A DNA stretch of 41,695 nt. Origin: JBNJDJ01 sp051744845. GTDB lineage: Bacteria > Bacillota > Clostridia > Peptostreptococcales > Acidaminobacteraceae. The stretch spans positions 1-41,695 of the forward strand of contig JBNJDJ010000013.1 in the NCBI GenBank assembly GCA_051744845.1. The letters run 5' to 3'. Positions 8,373-15,924 of this stretch are shown one piece after another. Numbering within the stretch: the first letter of the stretch is position 1; the number at the start of each line of letters is the position of its first letter. The notes beneath the pieces were generated by a model. It made no database searches and was not told the origin of the DNA. It saw only the letters and a list, made by a program, of their open reading frames with translations. Made by a program: the position numbers and the translations under genes.

Positions 8373-9419
8373 TTAAAACCAGTCTTTGTTTTTAAAAAAT
8401 CTATACATAATTATTGAAATTATAAAACAAATTATTAAAAAAATATTAAAGCCATTTTCAATATTTAAAATTGGAAAGTCAGTAAAGTTCATTCCAAAAA
8501 CTCCACTTAAAAATGAAAGTGGTATAAATATAGTTGAAAAAATAGTCAAAGTCATCATAATTTCATTCATATCATCACTTTTATTAGTCATTTCTATTTC
8601 ATATAGATTGTCAATCATAGTTAATAAAACATTAATATCAGATTGAATTTGTTCTAGATGAGTAATTAAATCATTAAAAAAATGATTATCTTTAAATTCC
8701 AAATCCTTTTTATTTTGTCCTTTAAATAAAGAGTTAACTGAATGAATTGTAGGCAATACAGTATTGTTTAATAATGTTAATTGTTTTTTTATTTTATAAA
8801 TATTTTTTGTGCTTTTTAATTGATCATTTATTATTTTTTGTTCTAAAAGATTAAAAGATTTATTAATTTTGGATAAAATTGCAAAATAGTGATCTGTTAA
8901 AAAATCTAATAAAATATAAAATAAATAATCAATATTTTCTTTTCTTGCAATTCCTTGATTATTTAAAAGTCTTTTTTTAATTGGATTAAAAAAGTCAGTA
9001 ATTTCATCATTAAATGTAAAAAGAATATTGTCTTTGAGTATTATTGAAAGATGATGAAAAACTAACAAATCATCTTTGATTATAGGTATTTTTAAATTAC
9101 AAAAAATATAATCTTTATCATAACTTACTTTTATTTTTTCATTAACATTTAAAATATCTTCCAAATCTAAAATATGGATATTATAGATTTTTCCTAATGA
9201 TTTAATAGAATTTATTTCACTAATTCCTTGAATATCAATCCATATATTTTTATTAGTTTCTTTAATTTCTGGTATATTTGAAAAAGATTTATTTTCAATA
9301 CTTTCTTCATTATAAAAAAATGTATCGAAATTTAAATTTTTTTTAGAATTTCCAGTATATTTTAAAGTACCTGGTGGTACTTTATTATTTTTTTTAATAG
9401 AATTAAAAGAAAGATTCAT
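8373..9419 (-). CDS. corA: CorA family divalent metal (Mg2+/Co2+) channel
   Basis: A 348-residue protein with a large N-terminal cytoplasmic domain and two C-terminal membrane helices. The diagnostic 'GMN' pore motif is in 'SGVFGMNF', just after the first helix, and the second helix is followed by a basic tail. 'WIDIQGISE' and the long stalk helix before the membrane region are typical of bacterial CorA pentamers. The ATG lies 14 bases downstream of the DUF554 gene and is probably co-transcribed with it. The transported ion may be Mg2+, Co2+ or another divalent metal. Confidence 0.9.
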   Translation of the reverse strand: MNLSFNSIKKNNKVPPGTLKYTGNSKKNLNFDTFFYNEESIENKSFSNIPEIKETNKNIWIDIQGISEINSIKSLGKIYNIHILDLEDILNVNEKIKVSYDKDYIFCNLKIPIIKDDLLVFHHLSIILKDNILFTFNDEITDFFNPIKKRLLNNQGIARKENIDYLFYILLDFLTDHYFAILSKINKSFNLLEQKIINDQLKSTKNIYKIKKQLTLLNNTVLPTIHSVNSLFKGQNKKDLEFKDNHFFNDLITHLEQIQSDINVLLTMIDNLYEIEMTNKSDDMNEIMMTLTIFSTIFIPLSFLSGVFGMNFTDFPILNIENGFNIFLIICFIISIIMYRFFKNKDWF

Positions 9420-9433
9420 AAATAAGCCTCACT

Positions 9434-10120
9434 TTATTTAATCAAATTTAAAATTATATCATAAATTAAAGGTATAAAAATAGCTGGTAACATATTACCT
9501 ACTTTTATTTTTTTATAATCCAGCATATTTAAACCTAATCCAATTATTAATAAGCCACCTATGGCAGACATATCGGCAATTACTAATTCAGTTAAAAAAG
9601 GTTTTAAAAAGCTTGCCGACAAAATTATAGCTCCTTGATATAAAAATACTGGTATTGCAGAAAAAATAACTCCAACTCCAATAGAAGATGAAAAAATAAT
9701 TGAAGAAATTCCATCTAAAACAGATTTAGCTAAAAGAGTTTCATGATTATTATTTAATCCACTTTCTAAAGAACCAATTATTGCCATAGAGCCAACACAA
9801 AAAAGCAAACTTGCAGTAACAAATGATTTTACAATTGAATCATTTGAGGTATTTAAGTTTTTCTTAATATTATCTCCTAGTCCTTCTAATTTATTTTCTA
9901 TTTGAATAAGTTCACCTAAGATAGTGCCTATTGTCATAGATATTAATACTAAAATCATATTTTGTACTTCTAAAGCATTTAATATTCCAATTAATAAAAT
10001 ACCTAATGCTATAGCTTTCATGATTGATTGGGAATATTTTTCTGGTATTTGACCATTAAAAAATATTCCTATTATTGAACCTATTATAATTACTCCTGTA
10101 TTTACTAGATTTCCAAACAT
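9434..10120 (-). CDS. DUF554 family membrane protein
   Basis: A 228-residue polytopic membrane protein. The opening 'GNLVNTGVIIIGSIIG' and the 'GTILGELIQIENKLEGLGD' segment around residue 85 identify the DUF554 (YdfK/YqgA-like) family, whose biochemical role is unknown. About six to seven hydrophobic helices are visible, and the C-terminal half contains 'SAIGGLLIIGLGLNML'. It starts nine bases after ilvN, so it is probably expressed with the acetolactate synthase genes. Transport of a small metabolite is possible but is guesswork. Confidence 0.88.
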   Translation of the reverse strand: MFGNLVNTGVIIIGSIIGIFFNGQIPEKYSQSIMKAIALGILLIGILNALEVQNMILVLISMTIGTILGELIQIENKLEGLGDNIKKNLNTSNDSIVKSFVTASLLFCVGSMAIIGSLESGLNNNHETLLAKSVLDGISSIIFSSSIGVGVIFSAIPVFLYQGAIILSASFLKPFLTELVIADMSAIGGLLIIGLGLNMLDYKKIKVGNMLPAIFIPLIYDIILNLIK

Positions 10121-10129
10121 AATATCTCC

Positions 10130-10603
10130 TTATTTTAAAAGTCCTGTAAAACCAGTTCTTACTAATTCTTTTATTTCATAAGTTTTAATTAAAGAATTAA
10201 AAGCATCGATTTTATCTTTATTTCCTGTTAATTCTATTATAACATTCTTTTTAGTAAAATTAAGGATTTTTCCCTTATAAATATTTACTATATCTAAAAT
10301 ATCTGACCTATTTTCTTTATTTATTTTTATTTTAATTAAAATAAGTTCTCTATATATAGATTTACTTTGAGGCAGTTCAATTACTTTGATAACATCAATT
10401 AATTTATTAAATTGCTTTATAATTTGTTCAAAGGTTTCTTTGTTACATTTAAAAGTTATAGTCATTCTTGAAAATTCTTTAGTTTGAGTTTTTCCAACGG
10501 ATAAAGTGTCTATATTATAACCTCTTCTAGTAAATAAACTTGCTATTTGAGAAAGTACTCCTGCTTTGTTATTAACTATTAATGCTAAAGTGTGCCTGCT
10601 CAT
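10130..10603 (-). CDS. ilvN: Acetolactate synthase, small regulatory subunit
   Basis: This 157-residue partner of IlvB confers valine feedback control. The N-terminal ACT domain reads 'LIVNNKAGVLSQIASLFTRRGYNI' (9-32), followed by 'DTLSVGKT'. The C-terminal half matches the ALS small-subunit C domain ('EIKELVRTGFTGLL' at the end). The name ilvH would be equally acceptable. Its ATG (10603) lies inside the 3' end of ilvB, an overlap of 32 bases. The ribosome binding site AAGGAGG is within ilvB codons, so translation is probably coupled. Confidence 0.93.
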   Translation of the reverse strand: MSRHTLALIVNNKAGVLSQIASLFTRRGYNIDTLSVGKTQTKEFSRMTITFKCNKETFEQIIKQFNKLIDVIKVIELPQSKSIYRELILIKIKINKENRSDILDIVNIYKGKILNFTKKNVIIELTGNKDKIDAFNSLIKTYEIKELVRTGFTGLLK

Positions 10604-12173
10604 TTTTTTCCTCCTTAATTAATAAATGGCCTAAAACTATTTGTTTACTATTTACAAATTCAGTTATTGATTTTTTATTTAAATTCATATATTTAATAAA
10701 GTTTGCTTCACATATTTTAGAAAAATTTGGTTTATTTTTAAAATCAACTCCAAAAGTTTGATTATAATGATTTTTTTGCAAATCTTTAACCATACCTAAA
10801 GCATTGTTATCAATAAGTAATATTTTAACATTTAATCCATTTTCATAAAGAGTAATAAGCTCATTATAAACCATTTGAAAACCACCGTCACCAATGACAA
10901 TTAAAATTTGTTTTTCAGGATTAGCAGTTTTAGCTCCTATACCTGCAGGTAAGGAAAACCCCATAGTACCTAAACCTCCTGATGTAAAGAACTTCCTTTT
11001 ATCAAAAGTTTTTAAGTTATGAGCTGCAGATATTTGATTATTTCCTACATCAGCAATAAAGATACAGTCTTTATCTAATTTATCAGAAATTTCAGATAAT
11101 TTAGAAGAAACATATGAATTATATCCAATATAATCCTTTAAATTATTATTATTTTTAAGGATATTTTTATTCCATTTAATATCAATATTATAATTGTATT
11201 TATTAAATTTTTTAATTATATTTTTTGCATCACCAATTATCGGAATATTTGAACTAACTTTTTTGCCTATTTCAGCAGGATCAATATCAATATGAATAAT
11301 AGATTTATCTTTTAAATTAAAATCATTTTTAGTTCTTGTAGATATACTCATACCAATAATTATTAATAAATCAGCTCTTTCAATTAAATTATTAGCATAC
11401 TTATTACCGTGTGAGCCTATGATTCCTTGGAAAAATTTATTTTTTTCATTAAATCCACCTTTTCCTTTTAATGTTGTTACTAAAGGCATTTGTGTTTTAT
11501 CTACAAAGTTTTTTAAATCTTTTTGACTATTACTTAAAATAATTCCATTACCTACACATAAAAGTGGTTTAGTTGATTTATTAATTTTTTTATAAGCTTT
11601 TTGTATTTGATTTTCATTTCCATCAATTGTTGGTTTATATCCTTTCAAATTAATATTTGTAGGATAATCAAATTCAACATCTTGCTTTTGTATATTTGTA
11701 GGTATATCAATTAAAACTGGTCCCTTTCTACCTGTAGTTGCAATATGAAAAGCTTGTTTAAATACCTTTCCAATATTTTCTTTGTCTTTTATTAAGAAGC
11801 TATGTTTAGTAAAAGCCTGAGTTGCACCAATAATATCTGCTTCTTGGAAAGTATCTAGTCCAATACTATCTGTAGGAACTTGGCCTGTTAAGATTATAAC
11901 TGGAATTGAATCCATATATGCATTTGCAATTCCTGTGATTAAATTTGTTGCTCCTGGACCAGAAGTAGCAATACATACACCTATTTGATTTGTAGAAAGT
12001 GCATAACCACTTGCAGAATGTATAGCTGCTTGTTCGTGTCTAACTAAAGTATGTTTTATACTTGAGTTTTTTAATGCATTATAAATTGGTAAGACTGCTC
12101 CTCCAGGATATCCAAAAATATCTTCAACATTTTCTTTTTCTAAAATCTTTATTATTTTCTTTGCTCCGTTCAT
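10572..12173 (-). CDS. ilvB: Acetolactate synthase, large catalytic subunit
   Basis: A 533-residue thiamine diphosphate- and FAD-dependent enzyme that makes acetolactate or acetohydroxybutyrate for valine, leucine and isoleucine. Catalytic Glu47 is in 'RHEQAAIHSASGYA'. The TPP/Mg2+ motif 'GDGGFQMVYNEL...DNN' is in the C-terminal third, with 'LGTMGFSLPAGIGAK' before it. It is about 30-40 residues shorter than typical IlvB proteins. The usual C-terminal tail, with its Tyr-Pro-Met and Pro-Pro-Gly motifs, is absent, and the last codons run through the ilvN ribosome binding site. The start codon lies behind AGAGGTGAT. Its promoter carries a CodY-like site, and there is no room for a T-box leader. 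Confidence 0.93.
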   Translation of the reverse strand: MNGAKKIIKILEKENVEDIFGYPGGAVLPIYNALKNSSIKHTLVRHEQAAIHSASGYALSTNQIGVCIATSGPGATNLITGIANAYMDSIPVIILTGQVPTDSIGLDTFQEADIIGATQAFTKHSFLIKDKENIGKVFKQAFHIATTGRKGPVLIDIPTNIQKQDVEFDYPTNINLKGYKPTIDGNENQIQKAYKKINKSTKPLLCVGNGIILSNSQKDLKNFVDKTQMPLVTTLKGKGGFNEKNKFFQGIIGSHGNKYANNLIERADLLIIIGMSISTRTKNDFNLKDKSIIHIDIDPAEIGKKVSSNIPIIGDAKNIIKKFNKYNYNIDIKWNKNILKNNNNLKDYIGYNSYVSSKLSEISDKLDKDCIFIADVGNNQISAAHNLKTFDKRKFFTSGGLGTMGFSLPAGIGAKTANPEKQILIVIGDGGFQMVYNELITLYENGLNVKILLIDNNALGMVKDLQKNHYNQTFGVDFKNKPNFSKICEANFIKYMNLNKKSITEFVNSKQIVLGHLLIKEEKNEQAHFSINS

Positions 12174-12203
12174 AAAATCACCTCTTTGATTTTTTTAATT
12201 TAT

Positions 12204-12232
12204 AGAATACATAATATTTTGAAAATTGTCAA
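12204..12232 (-). promoter_or_regulatory. sigma-A promoter of ilvBN
   Basis: On the reverse strand, TTGACA (12232-12227) is followed by a 17-base spacer and TATTCT (12209-12204). Transcription would start about 24 bases before the ilvB ATG, so there is no leader attenuator. Confidence 0.8.
12213..12227. promoter_or_regulatory. CodY-like operator inside the ilvB promoter
   Basis: The reverse-strand 15-mer AATTTTCAAAATATT is identical to the site at 2707-2721 and matches the CodY consensus at 13 of 15 positions. It fills almost all the space between the -35 and -10 boxes of ilvB, where a bound repressor would block polymerase. It is also 31 bases upstream of the divergent leuA -35. Confidence 0.65.
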
Positions 12233-12258
12233 TTATTAATTTTTTTTAATATTTCTTA

Positions 12259-12287
12259 TTGACAAACTAAAAATTTATGTATAGAAT
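12259..12287 (+). promoter_or_regulatory. sigma-A promoter of leuA
   Basis: TTGACA (12259-12264), a 17-base spacer and TAGAAT (12282-12287). The -35 boxes of this promoter and of the divergent ilvB promoter are only 26 bases apart, so one regulator could act on both. Confidence 0.8.
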
Positions 12288-12294
12288 AATAACC

Positions 12295-12530
12295 AATTAA
12301 ATATAGAAATATTTTGAAGAGCAAATATATATTTTTTCTAAGAGAGTTGATGTTCGCTGCAAATCAATAAAAGATATGTGTTTATCTCGCTTCAAAAAAG
12401 TAGATTTTGAAATTAGAGTAGAGATTTATGGTTAGTTGCATTAAAGACTTTTAAGTGATCTTTTAAGTGATTAAAAAGGTGGTACCGCGGAGAAATGTTC
12501 GTCCTTGTATAAGGGCGATTTTTGTAGTTT
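12295..12530 (+). promoter_or_regulatory. T-box riboswitch controlling leuA (probably leucine-responsive)
   Basis: The T-box signature AGGTGGTACCGCGG is at about 12477-12490, with a terminator directly after it. Stem I looks compact. GAAG near 12316 pairs with CTTC near 12390. A distal hairpin, TTGAT with ATCAA, encloses GTTCGCTGCAA. On the 3' side of the specifier bulge, CTC (12386-12388), followed by a purine, is a candidate leucine codon, although ATC just before it is possible. The specifier therefore appears to differ from that of the leuC T-box. Confidence 0.88.
12493..12524 (+). terminator. Regulated terminator of the leuA T-box
   Basis: CGTCCTT (12500-12506) pairs with AAGGGCG (12511-12517), with one G.U, and is followed by ATTTTTG. 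The 5' arm overlaps the conserved T-box region used for antitermination. Confidence 0.75.
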
Positions 12531-12546
12531 TTGAGGAGGATTATTT

Positions 12547-14061
12547 ATGAAAAATATAAAATTTTTTGACACAACTCTAAGAGATGGTGAACAGTCACCA
12601 GGATGTTCAATGAATTTAAAAGAAAAAATAAAGATGGCAAAAAGATTAGAAAAATTAAATGTAGATGTAATAGAAGCAGGTTTTGCTATTGCTTCAAAAG
12701 GCGATTTTGAATCCGTCAAAAAGATTGCTGAAACTGTTGATAAGCCGGTAGTAGCGTCTTTAGCCCGAGCTTTAAAAAAAGATATTGATATAGCTTATGA
12801 TGCTGTTAAAAATGCTAATAAACCTAGAATACACACGTTTATAGCTACTTCACCTCTTCATAGAGAATATAAGTTAAAAATGAGTAAAAAAGAGATTTTA
12901 GAAAAAACTAAAAATATGGTTGAATATGCTAAGTCTAAATGTGATGATATTGAATTCTCAGCTGAAGATGCAACAAGAACTGAAAAAGAATTTTTAGTAA
13001 AAGTTTTCAATTGTGCTATTAAAGCAGGTGCAAATGTTATAAATATACCTGATACTGTTGGATATACAACACCTAATGAATTTTATGAATTGGTAAATTA
13101 TGTTAAAAAGAATTTAGTAAAACAAGTAGAAATTTCTGTGCATTGTCACAATGACCTAGGATTAGCAGTTGCTAATTCATTATCAGCTTTGAAAGCAGGT
13201 GCTACACAAATAGAGTGTACAATAAATGGTATTGGAGAAAGAGCTGGGAATGCTGCTATAGAAGAATTAGCAATGATTTTGAAAACTCGAAAAGATTTTT
13301 ATGATTTTTCACATAATTTAAATACAAAAGAAATTATGAAAACATCAAATACTTTATCAAATATTACAGGAGTTTCAGTTCAACCTAATAAAGCAATAGT
13401 AGGAAAGAATGCATTTGCTCATGAATCTGGAATTCATCAACATGGTGTTTTAGCAAATAAAAGCACTTATGAAATTATGTCACCAGATGATATTGGTTTA
13501 AAAGAAAATACAATGGTTTTAGGCAAACACTCTGGTAAGCATGCTTTTAAAGAAAGGATAGTTTCATTAGGATATGATTTATCTAGTGATGAATTAAAGA
13601 AAGCTTTTGAAATTTTTAAAGATTTAGCAGATAAGAAAAAAGAAATATATCAGTCTGACTTAGAAGCAATTATTACTGATGATATATATTCAATAAGTAA
13701 AAAAGTTGAATTAACAAGATATGTTGTTAATTGTGGTAATACAATAAATCCAACTGTTACAATTCAAGTTAAATACGATGGTGAAATTTTAGAAGAAGTG
13801 GCAAGTGGAGACGGTGTTGTTGATAGTTCATTTAAAGCTATTGAAAAGATTTTTTCTTTAGATTTAGTATTAAAAGATTATAAAATTAAATCTATTTCTA
13901 AAGGGAAAGATGCATTAGGTGAGGCAAGAATAGTAATAGAACATAATAATCAGAGATATTATTCTAAAGGATTATCAACTGATGTTGTAGAAGCAAGTAT
14001 AAAGGCATATATAAATGCTGTAGATAAGATTTTAAGATATAAAGAAGCTGAAATTGCTTAA
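12547..14061 (+). CDS. leuA: 2-isopropylmalate synthase
   Basis: A 504-residue enzyme that condenses acetyl-CoA with 2-oxoisovalerate, the first committed step of leucine synthesis. The motifs are those of classical LeuA: 'FFDTTLRDGEQSPGCSMN', 'HTFIATSPLHREYKLKMS', 'VHCHNDLGLAVANSLSALKAG', 'NAFAHESGIHQHGVLANKSTYEIM'. A C-terminal allosteric domain begins near residue 380. It stands alone between a T-box leader and a terminator, away from leuCDB. The start is ATG 12547 behind GAGGAGG. Its identity relative to the CimA at 5890 is clear from the 'EQSPG' and 'GIHQHG' motifs. Confidence 0.95.
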   Translation: MKNIKFFDTTLRDGEQSPGCSMNLKEKIKMAKRLEKLNVDVIEAGFAIASKGDFESVKKIAETVDKPVVASLARALKKDIDIAYDAVKNANKPRIHTFIATSPLHREYKLKMSKKEILEKTKNMVEYAKSKCDDIEFSAEDATRTEKEFLVKVFNCAIKAGANVINIPDTVGYTTPNEFYELVNYVKKNLVKQVEISVHCHNDLGLAVANSLSALKAGATQIECTINGIGERAGNAAIEELAMILKTRKDFYDFSHNLNTKEIMKTSNTLSNITGVSVQPNKAIVGKNAFAHESGIHQHGVLANKSTYEIMSPDDIGLKENTMVLGKHSGKHAFKERIVSLGYDLSSDELKKAFEIFKDLADKKKEIYQSDLEAIITDDIYSISKKVELTRYVVNCGNTINPTVTIQVKYDGEILEEVASGDGVVDSSFKAIEKIFSLDLVLKDYKIKSISKGKDALGEARIVIEHNNQRYYSKGLSTDVVEASIKAYINAVDKILRYKEAEIA

Positions 14062-14066
14062 ATAAA

Positions 14067-14094
14067 AAATACCAATATTTTAATATTGGTATTT
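14067..14094. terminator. Bidirectional terminator between leuA and the HU gene
   Basis: The arms 14067-14079 and 14082-14094 (AAATACCAATATT and its complement) form a perfect 13-base-pair hairpin. It has A-rich sequence on the left and T-rich sequence on the right, and it lies between convergent genes. Confidence 0.75.
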
Positions 14095-14119
14095 ATATTA
14101 TTTATTTGATTGATTAAAT

Positions 14120-14413
14120 TTAAACGTCACCATTAGTAACTTTTTTTAATGTAGCTCCAGCTTTAAACTTAGGAACGTCTTTAGCAGGTACATCAATTTT
14201 ATCACCTTTTGGATCTTGAGGATTAGTAGCTTTTCTAGCTTTTCTATGTCTAGGATAAAATTTACCAAAACCTGTTAAAGCAATTTCATTACCGTTATTT
14301 AATTCTTCACCAACAACATCCGTAAAAGCATCTAATAAGTTTTTTGTATCTTTTTTAGTTAAACCTGTTTTTTTAGTTAATTTTTCAACTAATTCTTTTT
14401 TTCTTAATTTCAT
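14120..14413 (-). CDS. hup: HU family nucleoid DNA-binding protein
   Basis: A 97-residue histone-like protein. The N-terminal helices 'KELVEKLTKKTGLTKKDTKNLLDAF' are followed by 'GNEIALTGFGKFYPRHRKARKATNPQ', which includes the beta arm that wraps DNA, although the arm's usual Arg-Asn-Pro reads Ala-Thr-Asn-Pro. It ends 'FKAGATLKKVTN'. The length fits HU (about 90 residues) rather than IHF. It is monocistronic, with its own promoter and the shared terminator at 14067-14094. Confidence 0.93.
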   Translation of the reverse strand: MKLRKKELVEKLTKKTGLTKKDTKNLLDAFTDVVGEELNNGNEIALTGFGKFYPRHRKARKATNPQDPKGDKIDVPAKDVPKFKAGATLKKVTNGDV

Positions 14414-14455
14414 TTTACACTCCTTTGTTTCAATTAATTTAAGACTTATATTAAC

Positions 14456-14461
14456 ATTATA
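14456..14461 (-). promoter_or_regulatory. Probable -10 box of the HU gene promoter
   Basis: On the reverse strand a perfect TATAAT lies 42 bases before the HU start codon. No good -35 is seen at 17 bases (TGGTAT is the best), so only the -10 is annotated. Confidence 0.5.
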
Positions 14462-14550
14462 CTAGATATTAGCCAAAAATACCATAAAAATTTAACATTA
14501 TTTAATTTATTTTTATTTAAAATTAGGAATCGTTTTCATATTTTAAATTA

Positions 14551-14579
14551 TTGACTTTACATAAATTTAACTATATTAT
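14551..14579 (+). promoter_or_regulatory. sigma-A promoter of the methyltransferase gene
   Basis: TTGACT (14551-14556), a 17-base spacer and TATTAT (14574-14579). The start codon follows at 14604. Confidence 0.7.
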
Positions 14580-14603
14580 TAAACTAGATTGAAAGGAGTG
14601 TTA

Positions 14604-15248
14604 ATGTGTCAATGTAAGATTTGTAAATCTGAAATTATTGAAGAAGTTTATGTTGATAGGTTTGATAATACTTATCATATGTGTGAAGTTTGTGAATTTG
14701 TTTTTTTAGATGAATCGGAAATAGTTTCGATTGATAAGGAAAAAGAAGTTTATGATCAACATGATAATTCATTTGAGTCAGAAGGTTACGTGAAGATGTT
14801 TGAAAATTTTATAAATGTAGCTGTAAGTCCTTTTGTTAAAGAAAAGAAAGAGGCTTTAGAATTTGGATGTGGGCCAGGTCCAGTATTGGCTAAAATGTTA
14901 GAAAATAGAGGATGGAATGTAACTAAATACGATCCTATCTATTATAATAATGAATATAAAGACAAAAAATATGATTTAATTACTTCAACTGAAGTATTTG
15001 AACACTTTAAAAATCCTTTAAAAGAATTTGAGAAATTATCGAATTTATTAAAAAAAGGTGGTATTTTATCTATAATGACTTTAATGAGACCTAAAACAAA
15101 AAAAGAGTTTATTGATTGGTGGTATATTAGAGACAAGACCCATATAGCATTTTATTCACCAAAGACTTTATATTTGTTAGGTAAAAAATTTGGTTTGAAA
15201 ATGATTTACAATAATAATGAAAGATTAATTACATATAAAAAGGTATAA
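14604..15248 (+). CDS. Class I SAM-dependent methyltransferase with an N-terminal zinc ribbon
   Basis: A 214-residue protein starting at ATG 14604, placed five bases after GGAGTG. An in-frame TTG at 14589 would put the ribosome binding site inside the gene and is not used here. Residues 4-30 hold two Cys-x2-Cys pairs (Cys4/7 and Cys27/30), a probable zinc site. The Rossmann fold follows, with the SAM-binding loop 'ALEFGCGPGPVLAKML' (84-99) and the post-motif 'DLITSTEVFEHF'. The C-terminal part contains 'WWYIRDKTHIAFYSPKTLYLL', as in Methyltransf_23-type enzymes that act on small molecules or quinone-like substrates. The substrate is unknown. It has its own promoter and terminator. Confidence 0.8.
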   Translation: MCQCKICKSEIIEEVYVDRFDNTYHMCEVCEFVFLDESEIVSIDKEKEVYDQHDNSFESEGYVKMFENFINVAVSPFVKEKKEALEFGCGPGPVLAKMLENRGWNVTKYDPIYYNNEYKDKKYDLITSTEVFEHFKNPLKEFEKLSNLLKKGGILSIMTLMRPKTKKEFIDWWYIRDKTHIAFYSPKTLYLLGKKFGLKMIYNNNERLITYKKV

Positions 15249-15253
15249 TTTTT

Positions 15254-15278
15254 AAGTCTCATATTTGAGGCTTTTTTT
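15254..15278 (+). terminator. Terminator after the methyltransferase gene
   Basis: AAGTCTCA (15254-15261) pairs with TGAGGCTT (15266-15273) around a four-base loop and is followed by a T run. Confidence 0.8.
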
Positions 15279-15327
15279 ATTTAAAATAATATTTTTTCTG
15301 ATATACTATAGATATAGAGGTGATAGA

Positions 15328-15924
15328 ATGAATATTGAGAATTTAATTGTTAAAAATGATAAAAATATTGTTTTAAAAGATGTAAATTTTAAGTTAAATA
15401 AAGGTGATAGTTTAGCATTAGTTGGAAAAAATGGTTCAGGCAAGACATCTTTATTAACTACTTTGATTAAAAACAAAGAGCTTGATAATAAAAATATAGG
15501 TTATATTCCACAAGAAATAGCACTTTTTAATTATTTGACTGTATTTGATAACTTTAAAATTTTTGGAAAAGTTAAAGAAAAATCTACTTTTAAAGAAAAT
15601 AATATAGTTAAAAAATTAGATTTAGAAAGACATCTAAATATGAAAATATCAAAATTATCTGGAGGTACTAAAAGAAGAGTTAATATTGGAGTGGAATTAA
15701 TTAGAGATCCAGATTATATTTTGATGGATGAGCCAATAGTAGGTATTGATTATAATATTAGAAAAAAAATTATATCCTTAATTAATCAATTAAAAAAAGA
15801 AGGCAAGATATTTTTAATTGCATCGCATAACATATCTTTTTTACAGCAGACTTGTAATAAATTATTAGTTTTTGAAAATTCAAATCAAAGTTATTTTGGA
15901 GATTATAGTCATGAAGCATTTTAA
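15328..15924 (+). CDS. ABC transporter ATP-binding protein (small)
   Basis: A 198-residue ATPase. The start is ATG 15328, directly behind AGAGGTGAT; an upstream in-frame start near 15265 overlaps the terminator and would add a hydrophobic stretch foreign to the family. Walker A is 'GKNGSGKT' (33-40), the Q-loop is in 'YIPQEIALF', the signature is 'LSGGTKRR', Walker B is 'YILMDEP', and the switch His is in 'ASHN'. The domain is slightly short for this family (usually 210-240). It overlaps the next gene by 14 bases. With two permeases of the ABC-2 type behind it, it probably powers an exporter of unknown cargo. Confidence 0.9.
   Translation: MNIENLIVKNDKNIVLKDVNFKLNKGDSLALVGKNGSGKTSLLTTLIKNKELDNKNIGYIPQEIALFNYLTVFDNFKIFGKVKEKSTFKENNIVKKLDLERHLNMKISKLSGGTKRRVNIGVELIRDPDYILMDEPIVGIDYNIRKKIISLINQLKKEGKIFLIASHNISFLQQTCNKLLVFENSNQSYFGDYSHEAF

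Noticed and set aside
8386..8646. Plus-strand open frame opposite corA
   Set aside because: It lies entirely antisense to a well-supported CorA gene and has no ribosome binding site; its hydrophobicity mirrors the CorA membrane helices.
12308..12322. A third CodY-like site (AATATTTTGAAGAGC) in the leuA leader
   Set aside because: Only the first 11 bases agree with the repeated site, and it lies within the base of T-box Stem I, which explains it.
15265..15327. N-terminal hydrophobic extension of the small ABC ATPase
   Set aside because: It overlaps the preceding terminator, is unlike the family, and ATG 15328 has its own AGAGGTGAT site.
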